From contig CAJTQH010000082.1 in NCBI GenBank assembly GCA_910578305.1, positions 231 to 7,528 on the forward strand: 7,298 bases of DNA. Direction: 5' to 3'. Below, one piece after another: positions 1 to 6,588 of the stretch. Position numbers and translations under genes: made by a program. This DNA is from an uncultured Muribaculaceae bacterium. Lineage in GTDB: Bacteria > Bacteroidota > Bacteroidia > Bacteroidales > Muribaculaceae. Positions within the stretch are counted from its first letter, which is position 1; each line of letters begins with the position of its first letter. A model generated the notes under the pieces. It ran no database searches and had not been told where the DNA came from. It saw only the letters and a program-made list of their open reading frames with translations.

Positions 1-834
1 GGCGGTCCAGCCAAGCTGCAGGCCTACGGTAGGCAGGAAGTCGGCCCGCGTCATTGACAGCTGGTGGTGCTTGATGTAGATGTTCTTGCCGAGTATCATT
101 GTCTCGGGTCGCTGAGATATGTCGAAGTCCATAAGCGGCAGGTCGCAGGTATCAGCGATAGACTCGGTCGGCGTGATGGCCACAGTGTCGGACACGCCGA
201 TGATGCGGCACAGGGCCATGCGGCAGATGTCGGCGCCGGCCAGCGCCTGGTTGAGGCGGTATACGATTTCGCTTCGGCGGGTATTGACGCGCAGCAAAGC
301 CTGTCGGTTGGCCATGCCCACCTCGACTGAGGTGGCGGTCATCTGATAGACAGAGTCGATCAGCGACAGGTAGGCTTTGGTCATATCGACTTTGGCGAGC
401 ACGGCCACATAGGTCCAGTACGATTTTTCGGCCTGGGCTATTACGTCCATGCGGGTGGCCCGCAGCTGCTGGCGTGAGATTTCCTGTCCGGCTTCGGCCA
501 GACGGTTAGCCGCGGTGATCTTGCCACCGGCATATATCGGCTGGGTAAGGTTGATACCGGCCATATAGGCCCCGCGGATCTGTGTGGTCATCATGTCGCC
601 CATCTTCGAGTCGGGTGCGCTGTAGAGGGCCGTGGCGCTGCCGGCCAGTTTGGGCAGATACTGGGTGCGGGCGACAGACTTGTCGAGCGACGCGCCGGCT
701 ACGTTGTTTTCGGCAATACGGAGACTCTCGTCAGACTCCAGCGCCATGCTGCGGCACTCGGCCAGCGACAGGTCGAAGGCCGACAGCCGGGCGGCTGTCA
801 GCAGCGACAGTAGGATTGTGATGATATATTTCAT
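1..834 (-). CDS. TolC-like outer-membrane efflux channel, C-terminal part missing
   Basis: This is the third gene of the efflux operon and should form the trimeric outer-membrane channel and periplasmic tunnel that docks on the RND/adaptor pair. The minus-strand frame is open for 278 codons from ATG at 834 to the window edge, so the stop lies outside; full family members usually have about 420-500 residues. Residues 1-19 form a signal peptide (MKYIITILLSLLTAARLSA) with no lipobox cysteine. The outer-membrane efflux protein pattern follows: 'LSLAECRSMAL' near 22-32, 'YLPKLAGSA' near 59-67, the hallmark 'LTQPIYAGGKI' at 96-106, long alanine/leucine-rich helices at 107-210, and a second-repeat 'ADFLPTVGLQLGW' at 264-276. 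The two 'LP' segments reflect the internal duplication of TolC proteins. The start ATG overlaps the stop of the RND gene (ATGA), which suggests translational coupling. No Shine-Dalgarno is visible. Family assignment is firm; substrate is unknown. Confidence 0.93.
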   Translation of the reverse strand, partial: MKYIITILLSLLTAARLSAFDLSLAECRSMALESDESLRIAENNVAGASLDKSVARTQYLPKLAGSATALYSAPDSKMGDMMTTQIRGAYMAGINLTQPIYAGGKITAANRLAEAGQEISRQQLRATRMDVIAQAEKSYWTYVAVLAKVDMTKAYLSLIDSVYQMTATSVEVGMANRQALLRVNTRRSEIVYRLNQALAGADICRMALCRIIGVSDTVAITPTESIADTCDLPLMDFDISQRPETMILGKNIYIKHHQLSMTRADFLPTVGLQLGWTA

Positions 835-3800
835 GAGCGTTTTACCTTAAAGAATACTGAATAGAGCGTGGGCAGCAGCAACAGCGTAGCGAAGGTGCCC
901 ACAAACAGGCCGCCGATTATGGTGACCGCAAGCGAGCCGTACATCGGATCGCCAACCAGCGGGATCATGCCGGCGATGGTAGTGAACGAGGCGAGAATCA
1001 CCGGCATCACGCGCGACACCGTGGCTCGGATGATTGCCGGATATAGCTCGACTCGCTCCTCGACGTTCAGACGGGCGATCTCGTCGACCAGCACGATGGC
1101 GTTTTTGATCGTCATGCCCATCAGACCCATCAGGCCGAGTATGGCCAGGAATGTAAACGGAGTTTCGGTAATGAGCAGGGCCGGAACGATGCCGCAGATT
1201 ACAAACGGGAAGCAGAGCAGAATCACGGCAAGTTTGCGCCAGCTGTTGAACAGCAACAGCAGTATGATCACGATTATGGCCACCATCAGCGGCATAAACG
1301 ACATGATTATCTCCATTGATTCGCCCGAAGTCTCGTTTTCGCCGACAAAGCGCATGCTGTAGCCCTGTGGCAGCGGGATCGACTCGATTTCTGACGATAT
1401 TGTCTCGATGATTTTGGCCGGAGTGGCATCCGGATTGCTTATGTCCGGGTCGCATTCGGCCTCGATGACCCGCCGGCCGTTGAGGCGGTGGATACGGCCT
1501 TCGCTCCATGCGGGCTCTATTGAGCGGACACACGACGACAGCAAGGTAGTGCGGTACATTTTGTCGTTGAGCTCGTCGGCCGACAGTGTGCCGTTGGCCA
1601 TCGACGCTATATCGTTGTCTGACAGGCTGACGTTGATCATCGACCAGACCGGCAGGCCCGACAGGTCTTCGATCTTCGAGCCGTCGGCGTTGCGTATCTG
1701 CATGTATATCGGTATGGTTTTATCGCGATCGTTGACCACACCGATGGCGTAGCCGTCGGTGGCTGCCTGCAGGGCGTTGCCGACGTCCGAGCGGTTTACG
1801 CCCGAAGCGGTTGCGAGCTCCGACGAGTAGTCGACCAGAACCGACCGGTTGCGGCCGAGCCAGTTGTTCTGCACTGACAGAGGGTCGACGTAGCGGCATT
1901 TCTTCATTATCGCTTCGGCCTTGGTCGAGAGCATACGCAGGGTGTCGGCGTCGGGGCCGGCAAATTCGACCTCGACGGTGTGTGAGCTCGATACCGACAG
2001 GTTGTAGCGTCGGGCGCGTATGTACACATCGGGCGCTATATGGCGCAGACGGGCCACAAGCTGATCTGACAGACGCCTGACTGTCTTGAAGTCTTTACAG
2101 TCGATGATAAATTCGGCGTATTCATCGCCGCCTTCGGGCATGGGGCGTACCAGGCAATAGCGGCCCGGAGCTCCGCCCAGGCTGATGGCGACTGACTCGA
2201 CGCCGTCGAAGGTCATGACACTGTCGGTGAGCTGCAGCATACGGTCGCGTACATCGTCAGGATTACTCTCGCCCGGGAAGGTACACTCGACGACAAACTG
2301 GTCGTAGTCGAAGTCGGGGAAGAAAACATTGCGCAAATACTGCATCGACATGCCTGAGACTATCAGTATGGCTGCGGCTATGCTCACCGAAACCCATTTG
2401 TGGTCAATAAGAAAAACGACTATACGGCGTATGATGCGTTGCAGCAGGTTGAGCCGCAGTTCTTTCGTCTCTTCGGGCCCGTCGCTGTCAGGCCCGAGCC
2501 ACTGGTCGGAGCAGGCCGGCACCTGAATCAGGGCGAGGACCCAACTGACAGCCAGGCTGACGCAAATCACCAGAAACAGGTCGCCGGCAAATTCGCCGAC
2601 ACTGCCCGGCGTGAAATAGATGGGCATGAAGGTGGCGGCGGCGATCACAGTGGCGCCGAGCAGAGGCAGAGCCGTCTTGCGTCCGGTGTTAAACAGATAT
2701 ACGTCGCGGCGAAGGCCTCGTTTGCGGTCGTTGATGATACCGTCCATGATCACGACGGCGTTGTCGACAAGCATGCCCATGGCTACGATGAACGCACCCA
2801 GAGAGATGCGCTGCAGCGTAGTGCCGGCTGCCGACAGCAGCGGGAACGACAGGGCCACGGTCAGCACAAGACCGAAGCCGATGATCAGTCCGGCTTTCCA
2901 GCCCATAGCGGCCAGAATCACCAGAAATACGATGGCGACTGATTCGAGCAGGTTGATCATAAACGAGGATATGGCTGTGTCGACGCGCTCGGGCTGGAAG
3001 AAAACCTTCTCGACAGCTATGCCGGCCGGCAGACTCTCGACCGTACGGCTGATGCTGCGGTCGACAGCCGCGCCAACATCAGGGACTACCGCGCTCTTTT
3101 CGAGCGCTATCATTATGGTGACCGATTCGTCATGGCCGACATAGAATCCGTTGCCATGTGGCAGGGCCTCGTGGCGCGACACTGAGGCTATGTCGCCTAT
3201 CCTGACTTTTTTGCCGTCGGGCATCGATATCAGCACGTTCGATATCTCCTGCTCAGTCAGGGCGCCCTCGGATATGTCGACAGCCAGTCGGTCGGGGCCG
3301 TTGTCGATCTTGCCGGCGTTGATTACGGCTGTCGATGACTGCAGCGCCTGGGCCACAAGCATCGGCAGCATGCCGTTGCGCTGTATCTGGTCGGAAGTGA
3401 AGGTGATGTCGATCACTTCGCGCTGCACGCCTCCTATATTGACGCGCTTCACACCTTTGACGGTCATGATATCCTGACGCAGCTGCTTGGCGTAGCGCTC
3501 GAGTTCGGCGGTGGTGTAGCCGTCGCCCCTGAGGGCGTAGAAGATACCGTAGACGTCCATCATGTCATCGACCACCATTGGCTGCATGCAGCCCTGTGGC
3601 AGCGAGCTTTGTATATCCGACACTTTGCGGCGCAGCTGATCGAAATACTGCTCCATTTCGGTCATGGGCACGTCCATCTGGAACTCTACGCCTATCATGG
3701 CCTGGCCGCGGCGTACGTCGCTTTTGATCTTTTTCACATCGGGCAGTGTGCGCAGCTGGTCTTCGAGCAGGCAGACCACGTCGCGCTCGATCACCTCGCT

Positions 3801-3968
3801 GTCGGCCCCGGGATAGATCACTATGACCGAGGCCTGCTTGACCGTTACGGCCGGGTCCTCGAGCTTGGGCATCTTCAGAAAGAAAATGACGCCGGCTATG
3901 AGTATGATCGCCATCGCCGACCAAAACAGGGTGCGACGCTGCATAAAGAATTTGGCTATTCCGGTCAT
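831..3968 (-). CDS. RND-family efflux transporter, AcrB-like inner-membrane pump
   Basis: The 1045-residue protein is full length for the hydrophobe/amphiphile RND family and should be the proton-driven inner-membrane pump of the tripartite complex. Twelve membrane segments fit the expected layout: TM1 at about 13-32, a large periplasmic domain, TM2-TM6 at about 336-483, a cytoplasmic linker, TM7 at about 524-540, a second periplasmic domain, and TM8-TM12 at about 889-1035. The proton-relay region in TM4 reads GMLVDNAVV, with Asp402 in the place of AcrB Asp407 and Asn403 in the place of Asp408. TM10 carries GMTIKNAIVLVDE, with Lys955 matching AcrB Lys940, and Arg986 probably matches AcrB Arg971. 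The single relay aspartate occurs in many RND subfamilies, so it is not evidence of inactivity. The ATG lies 2 bases after the adaptor stop, and its own TGA overlaps the next start. Substrate (drug, bile salt, detergent or metabolite) cannot be told; a heavy-metal role is less likely because the TM4 motif is not CusA-like. Confidence 0.96.
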   Translation of the reverse strand: MTGIAKFFMQRRTLFWSAMAIILIAGVIFFLKMPKLEDPAVTVKQASVIVIYPGADSEVIERDVVCLLEDQLRTLPDVKKIKSDVRRGQAMIGVEFQMDVPMTEMEQYFDQLRRKVSDIQSSLPQGCMQPMVVDDMMDVYGIFYALRGDGYTTAELERYAKQLRQDIMTVKGVKRVNIGGVQREVIDITFTSDQIQRNGMLPMLVAQALQSSTAVINAGKIDNGPDRLAVDISEGALTEQEISNVLISMPDGKKVRIGDIASVSRHEALPHGNGFYVGHDESVTIMIALEKSAVVPDVGAAVDRSISRTVESLPAGIAVEKVFFQPERVDTAISSFMINLLESVAIVFLVILAAMGWKAGLIIGFGLVLTVALSFPLLSAAGTTLQRISLGAFIVAMGMLVDNAVVIMDGIINDRKRGLRRDVYLFNTGRKTALPLLGATVIAAATFMPIYFTPGSVGEFAGDLFLVICVSLAVSWVLALIQVPACSDQWLGPDSDGPEETKELRLNLLQRIIRRIVVFLIDHKWVSVSIAAAILIVSGMSMQYLRNVFFPDFDYDQFVVECTFPGESNPDDVRDRMLQLTDSVMTFDGVESVAISLGGAPGRYCLVRPMPEGGDEYAEFIIDCKDFKTVRRLSDQLVARLRHIAPDVYIRARRYNLSVSSSHTVEVEFAGPDADTLRMLSTKAEAIMKKCRYVDPLSVQNNWLGRNRSVLVDYSSELATASGVNRSDVGNALQAATDGYAIGVVNDRDKTIPIYMQIRNADGSKIEDLSGLPVWSMINVSLSDNDIASMANGTLSADELNDKMYRTTLLSSCVRSIEPAWSEGRIHRLNGRRVIEAECDPDISNPDATPAKIIETISSEIESIPLPQGYSMRFVGENETSGESMEIIMSFMPLMVAIIVIILLLLFNSWRKLAVILLCFPFVICGIVPALLITETPFTFLAILGLMGLMGMTIKNAIVLVDEIARLNVEERVELYPAIIRATVSRVMPVILASFTTIAGMIPLVGDPMYGSLAVTIIGGLFVGTFATLLLLPTLYSVFFKVKRS

Positions 3969-3970
3969 GG

Positions 3971-5029
3971 TCAGTCGTTGAGAGTGTTGATATCACCGAT
4001 TACCGTAACTTTCTCGCCGTCGCTGAGGTGGTGTACGCCGGCAGCGACTATCAGTTCGTTGCCTTGCAGACCGTTGACTTCGCTGTACGGGCCGCTGTGC
4101 GGTCCGATACGGCTGATCTCGCGGGCGGATATGGTGGAGTCGGCCGGATTGACCAGCCAGACATACTCCTTGCCGTTGCGCTCGAATATCGAACGCGAGG
4201 GCACGACACAGTCGGCCCGATTGTCATCGCCGTCAAACCGCAAGGTCACCGACAGGTTCATGCCCGGCATCAGTATGCCGCTCATAGCCGACGGGATCCG
4301 CAGCCTGAGGCGAAACAGTGAGTTGTTGTCGGCATCGGGTACAAAGCCTATGATGTCGAGCGGTATCTCGGTGTCGGACAGTGCCGAGCGTGCCGAGCAG
4401 CCTCTGATGCGATCACGTTGGCTATAAGCTGAGGATGGTAGGGCTACCGAAGTTTCAAGTCCCGAATTGTCGATGATTTTATAGACAGGCGTTCCGGCTC
4501 CGGTCATTTCGCCTTCTTCCATAAAACGCTCGACTATGCAGCCCGAGGCCGGAGCTTCGAGCCGGGTGTAGGCCAATTTGTTGCGGGCCATTTCAAGCTG
4601 GGTGCGGAGCTGCTCGAAACCTGCATGAGCCTTCTCATAGTCGTTTGGAGCAACATTGTTGCGGCGATACATCTCGTCGAGACGCTTCAGCTCTGACGAC
4701 AGCTGATTGTACTGGGCTTCGAGCTGACGGACCGACAGACGGTAGTCGTCATCGTCGAGATATCCGATTACCTGGCCTTTTTTGACGTAGTCGCCTTCGT
4801 TGACTGTGAGCCGACGGATTTGGCCTCCGGTCTTGAATCCGGCATTGACACTCTTGTTTTCTTCGACCGATGAGGTGTACGAGCGGGTTGACTCACTGTT
4901 ATTGCTGCGGGCTGTTGTGACATACACGCTCTGCCGGCCGGCATCTGTTCGGTCACTGCTCCCGCCTCCGCAACCGCAGCAGCTCACCAGCAGTACTGTT
5001 GCTGATATCAGATTGATTATTCTTTTCAT
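3971..5029 (-). CDS. RND efflux periplasmic adaptor lipoprotein (membrane fusion protein)
   Basis: This protein should bridge the RND pump and the outer-membrane channel, anchored to the inner membrane by a lipidated cysteine. With the start at 5029 it has 352 residues. Residues 1-16 form a lipoprotein signal with lipobox L-V-S-C (Cys17), followed by a Gly/Ser/Asp-rich linker. The first half-lipoyl segment is at about 66-92 ('VNEGDYVKKGQVIGYLD'). A Gln/Glu/Leu-rich coiled-coil hairpin spans about 97-155, and the second lipoyl half follows at about 157-187 ('LEAPASGCIVERF'). Beta-barrel and membrane-proximal domains fill about 190-345. An ATG ten codons upstream (5059) is in frame, but it lies inside the operon's probable -7 promoter box and would put extra polar residues before the signal peptide, so 5029 is preferred. 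The bases before this start are A-rich with no Shine-Dalgarno, as is usual in Bacteroidota. It is the first gene of the operon, 2 bases ahead of the RND gene. Confidence 0.94.
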   Translation of the reverse strand: MKRIINLISATVLLVSCCGCGGGSSDRTDAGRQSVYVTTARSNNSESTRSYTSSVEENKSVNAGFKTGGQIRRLTVNEGDYVKKGQVIGYLDDDDYRLSVRQLEAQYNQLSSELKRLDEMYRRNNVAPNDYEKAHAGFEQLRTQLEMARNKLAYTRLEAPASGCIVERFMEEGEMTGAGTPVYKIIDNSGLETSVALPSSAYSQRDRIRGCSARSALSDTEIPLDIIGFVPDADNNSLFRLRLRIPSAMSGILMPGMNLSVTLRFDGDDNRADCVVPSRSIFERNGKEYVWLVNPADSTISAREISRIGPHSGPYSEVNGLQGNELIVAAGVHHLSDGEKVTVIGDINTLND

Positions 5030-5056
5030 TATTATATGACGTGTTTTTTCAGAATG

Positions 5057-5064
5057 CAAAATTA
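5057..5064 (-). promoter_or_regulatory. Probable -7 promoter box of the efflux operon
   Basis: Read on the minus strand this is TAATTTTG, a full match to the Bacteroidota -7 consensus TAnnTTTG. Transcription would begin at about 5050 and give a leader of roughly 20 bases before the adaptor ATG at 5029. No good -33 TTTG lies at normal spacing; the nearest candidates are poor. A weak -33 would suit a promoter that needs an activator, which fits the AraC-family neighbour, but this is inference. Confidence 0.55.
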
Positions 5065-5065
5065 G

Positions 5066-5084
5066 TCTGAGCGATCCGATCAGA
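5066..5084. repeat. Second dyad next to the efflux -7 box (TCTGA-N9-TCAGA)
   Basis: Five-base inverted arms TCTGA (5066-5070) and TCAGA (5080-5084) flank nine bases and lie immediately upstream of the efflux -7 box. The left arm belongs to the 8-mer TAGTCTGA (5063-5070), which recurs in the same orientation at 5160-5167, at the predicted transcription start of the regulator. Short repeats like these can occur by chance, so a regulatory role is only suggested by position. Confidence 0.3.
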
Positions 5085-5106
5085 GACTACCGAAAATATG
5101 CAATAT

Positions 5107-5124
5107 ATGTTCGATTACGAACAT
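5107..5124. promoter_or_regulatory. Perfect palindrome, candidate operator
   Basis: The sequence ATGTTCG-ATTA-CGAACAT has 7-bp perfect inverted arms around a 4-base centre. It ends 1 base before the -33 TTTG of the regulator gene and lies about 43 bases upstream of the efflux -7 box. That position suits repression of the regulator and activation of the operon by one bound dimer. AraC proteins more often use direct repeats, so the binder could be a different dimeric regulator. It is not followed by a T-run, so it is not a terminator. Confidence 0.5.
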
Positions 5125-5125
5125 T

Positions 5126-5159
5126 TTTGCCATTAACGGAATAAAAAACACTATATTTG
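5126..5159 (+). promoter_or_regulatory. Promoter of the AraC-family regulator
   Basis: A -33 TTTG at 5126-5129 and a -7 TATATTTG at 5152-5159 both match the Bacteroidota consensus (TTTG / TAnnTTTG). They are separated by 22 bases, slightly longer than the usual 19-21. Transcription should start near 5164-5167, leaving about 20 bases of leader before the ATG at 5186. The -33 box abuts the palindrome at 5107-5124. Confidence 0.72.
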
Positions 5160-5185
5160 TAGTCTGATATCAACAAATAAGACTG

Positions 5186-6094
5186 ATGAAAAAGGCAAGG
5201 AGCGAGTCCTATTCGGTTTTGAAAATGCCGGAATTCCTATTAATCGGCGGCAACATATCATCGCACGGAGGAGTCGTGCTGTTTGACAATTTCGACGATC
5301 AGCCCGGCGAAGCCGTCTCACAGATGCCTTTCGGCAACAAGCCATTGAAGCTACAATCATACGTACTGCTGATCTGCAAGGCCGGCGAGCTCGAATTCAG
5401 ACTTGACTGTAATAATCCGTTGAAACTGTCTGGCGGTGATATGGTGTTTTTCCGGCACGGCCAGATTGTGGAATTTATATCCAGCTCCGACGACGCCAAG
5501 GTGATGTTCATGGCATTCTCACATGAAATATTAATGAGTCTCGGGCGCTTCATGCCCCACGAAGACGCCGGTCAGTACACCCGTCTGACGAAGACGCCTG
5601 CATTGATCGATGACATATACACCCACTACCGCATGATGAGGGCCACCATCAGCGACACTGAGTCGGGGTTTCGTGAAAATGTGCTTGTGTCTTATGTCTA
5701 TATCGTACTGATGAAACTGCTGATCGCATTCAACAACCGTAAAGACCGGCGCGATCACGACAGCAGCCGGCAGAGCCGGCAGCATGAGCTGTACCATCGG
5801 TTTGTGGCCCTTGTGAAAGATAACTTCATGACCCATCGCGACGTAAGCTACTACGCATCGTCGCTGTTTATATCATCGGGCCACCTGTCGAGAATCATCA
5901 AGAGTGCGAGCGGCAAGACAGTTGGCGCATGGATCAAAGACTACGTGATACTCGAAGCCAAGGTAATGCTTCAGTCGTCAGACCTGACCATAAGCCAGAT
6001 CAGTGACTACCTGAACTTTCCCAACGCCTCCTTCTTCTCCAAATACTTCCGCGAAAACACAGGCATGACTCCCGGCCAATACCGCCGCTCATAA
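5186..6094 (+). CDS. AraC-family transcriptional regulator, probable local regulator of the efflux operon
   Basis: This 302-residue cytoplasmic DNA-binding protein has the usual AraC layout. The N-terminal part (about 15-115) looks like a cupin-type sensing domain, with 'ELEFRLDCNNPLKLSGGDMV' at about 68-87 as the beta-barrel core. A helical linker runs from about 135 to 185, then a charged, low-complexity stretch (about 184-200, Arg/Asp/Ser/Gln-rich). The C-terminal domain (about 201-302) has two helix-turn-helix units: 'DVSYYASSLFISSGHLSRII' at 219-238 and 'TISQISDYLNFPNASFFSKY' at 268-287. It ends in the typical 'FRENTGMTPGQYR'. The ATG at 5186 follows a good promoter and an in-frame TGA at 5165-5167; an internal Met14 is a less likely start. 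There are no membrane segments. It is divergent from the RND operon, so control of that operon and autoregulation are likely, but ligand and direction of control are unknown. Confidence 0.93.
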   Translation: MKKARSESYSVLKMPEFLLIGGNISSHGGVVLFDNFDDQPGEAVSQMPFGNKPLKLQSYVLLICKAGELEFRLDCNNPLKLSGGDMVFFRHGQIVEFISSSDDAKVMFMAFSHEILMSLGRFMPHEDAGQYTRLTKTPALIDDIYTHYRMMRATISDTESGFRENVLVSYVYIVLMKLLIAFNNRKDRRDHDSSRQSRQHELYHRFVALVKDNFMTHRDVSYYASSLFISSGHLSRIIKSASGKTVGAWIKDYVILEAKVMLQSSDLTISQISDYLNFPNASFFSKYFRENTGMTPGQYRRS

Positions 6095-6318
6095 GCCGTC
6101 CTACTCCGATTAAGAGCCGGTTCGACAATAAATCAGGGAACTGTACAGGCTGTGAAATATTTGCCATATGCAAGTAAGATAAAAAAATTATTGTAACTAT
6201 GTGAAACCAAATCATTAAACTTATCCTGAGGCGCACAAATCCTTTAATGACATGAAAAACATAATGTATTTATGATGTATTTTTCCGCAACGGATAGTGC
6301 TAATAAATGTATCGGATT

Positions 6319-6384
6319 ATGGCATTAGATATATCGGCACTGAAAAAGGGCAAACCTACAATTGTCTCAAAGAAGGAGATTTGA
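6319..6384 (+). CDS. Doubtful 21-codon ORF, unknown
   Basis: ATG at 6319 opens a 21-residue peptide ending in TGA at 6382-6384 (begins MALDISALKKGKPTIV). It reads like the start of a soluble lysine-rich protein, so it could be a real micro-ORF or the N-terminal stub of a lost gene. Only a 7/8 match to a -7 box (6278-6285, TATTTTTC) lies upstream, with no -33. The length is within what chance produces, so I give it little weight. Confidence 0.12.
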   Translation: MALDISALKKGKPTIVSKKEI

Positions 6385-6492
6385 GTGTTGATTATCAGCG
6401 CATTAATAAATCGCAATAAAAGATGTGCGCCTGTTGCGACACACATAACGCACATTGTTACAGCGCGTTGGGATGTGTGTGGTGACTTTTGA
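6385..6492 (+). CDS. Doubtful 35-codon ORF, unknown
   Basis: A GTG directly after the stop of the preceding tiny ORF, in the same frame, opens 35 codons to TGA at 6490-6492. An AAGGAG stands 6 bases upstream, an E. coli-like ribosome site that is unusual in Bacteroidota. The peptide (starts MLIISALINRNKRC) has no family features I recognise, and its 3' half coincides with the dyad at 6439-6480. It is probably not a gene. Confidence 0.08.
   Translation: MLIISALINRNKRCAPVATHITHIVTARWDVCGDF
6439..6480. repeat. Long bulged inverted repeat
   Basis: ACACACAT (6439-6446) pairs with ATGTGTGT (6473-6480), and the adjoining AACGC (6447-6451) pairs with GCGTT (6465-6469). A GGG bulge lies on the right arm and the loop has 13 bases. 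No T-run follows directly (TTTT appears only at 6487-6490), so it is a poor terminator. It might be a structured RNA element or a decayed repeat. Confidence 0.35.
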
Positions 6493-6531
6493 CTCGGTCG
6501 AGCCTCGCCGAGCTAAAGGTTGTGGTGACTT
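6478..6531. repeat. 11-bp direct repeat TGTGGTGACTT flanking a GC-rich dyad
   Basis: TGTGGTGACTT occurs at 6478-6488 and 6521-6531. Between them is a GC-rich segment with CTCGG (6493-6497) and CCGAG (6508-6512) as inverted arms and internal CTCG/CGAG alternations. No transposase or other mobile gene is associated. The pattern may be the footprint of a small duplication. Confidence 0.35.
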
Positions 6532-6547
6532 GGCGGGGTGTAGTTAA

Positions 6548-6588
6548 ACAAAAGACCGCTAACTCATTAAGAATTAGCGGTCTTTTGT
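6548..6588 (-). terminator. Rho-independent terminator of tRNA-Phe
   Basis: Two perfectly complementary 15-base arms, 6548-6562 and 6574-6588, enclose an 11-base loop. In minus-strand direction the stem ends in TCTTTTGT and continues into TTAA, giving the U-tract expected of an intrinsic terminator. The first stem base coincides with the tRNA discriminator position, so the tRNA 3' trailer is almost entirely hairpin. The A-rich outer stem makes it roughly symmetric, so it may also stop plus-strand transcripts from the regulator side. Confidence 0.85.

Larger units (their letters stand above)
5030..5185. promoter_or_regulatory. Divergent intergenic control region between efflux operon and AraC regulator
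   Basis: These 156 bases separate the leftward efflux operon from the rightward regulator gene and contain no coding sequence. They hold a promoter facing each way, a perfect 7-bp-arm palindrome and a second weaker dyad, listed separately. The compact head-to-head layout of an AraC-family gene and a pump operon is the classic setting for a local regulator acting on both units. That the regulator binds here is inferred from arrangement and symmetry only. Confidence 0.75.
6095..6547. other. Intergenic stretch with no convincing gene
   Basis: About 450 AT-richer bases lie between the regulator stop and the tRNA-Phe terminator. I see no long open frame, no clear terminator directly after the regulator, and no good promoter. 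It does hold a repeated ATGTATTT (6264-6271 and 6275-6282), two doubtful tiny plus-strand ORFs (6319-6384 and 6385-6492), a bulged dyad at 6439-6480 and an 11-base direct repeat TGTGGTGACTT (6478-6488 and 6521-6531). The GC-richer part after about 6420 is the most structured and could belong to a small RNA or a decayed gene. Confidence 0.6.

Noticed and set aside
847..1533. 228-codon minus-strand ORF within the RND gene
   Set aside because: Different frame of the RND coding strand, with His/Arg/Pro-rich composition and no family features; the RND frame is unambiguous here.
3609..4427. 272-codon plus-strand ORF opposite the RND and adaptor genes
   Set aside because: It spans the junction of two well-supported genes on the other strand and has no promoter or recognisable domain; antisense shadow.
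5030..5059. Upstream ATG at 5059 as the start of the adaptor protein (ten extra residues)
   Set aside because: It lies inside the probable -7 promoter box and would put ten extra, largely polar residues ahead of an otherwise standard lipoprotein signal peptide.
6351..6358. Minus-strand -7 box TAGGTTTG
   Set aside because: It matches the -7 consensus but has no -33 at proper spacing and no gene follows to the left before the converging regulator gene.
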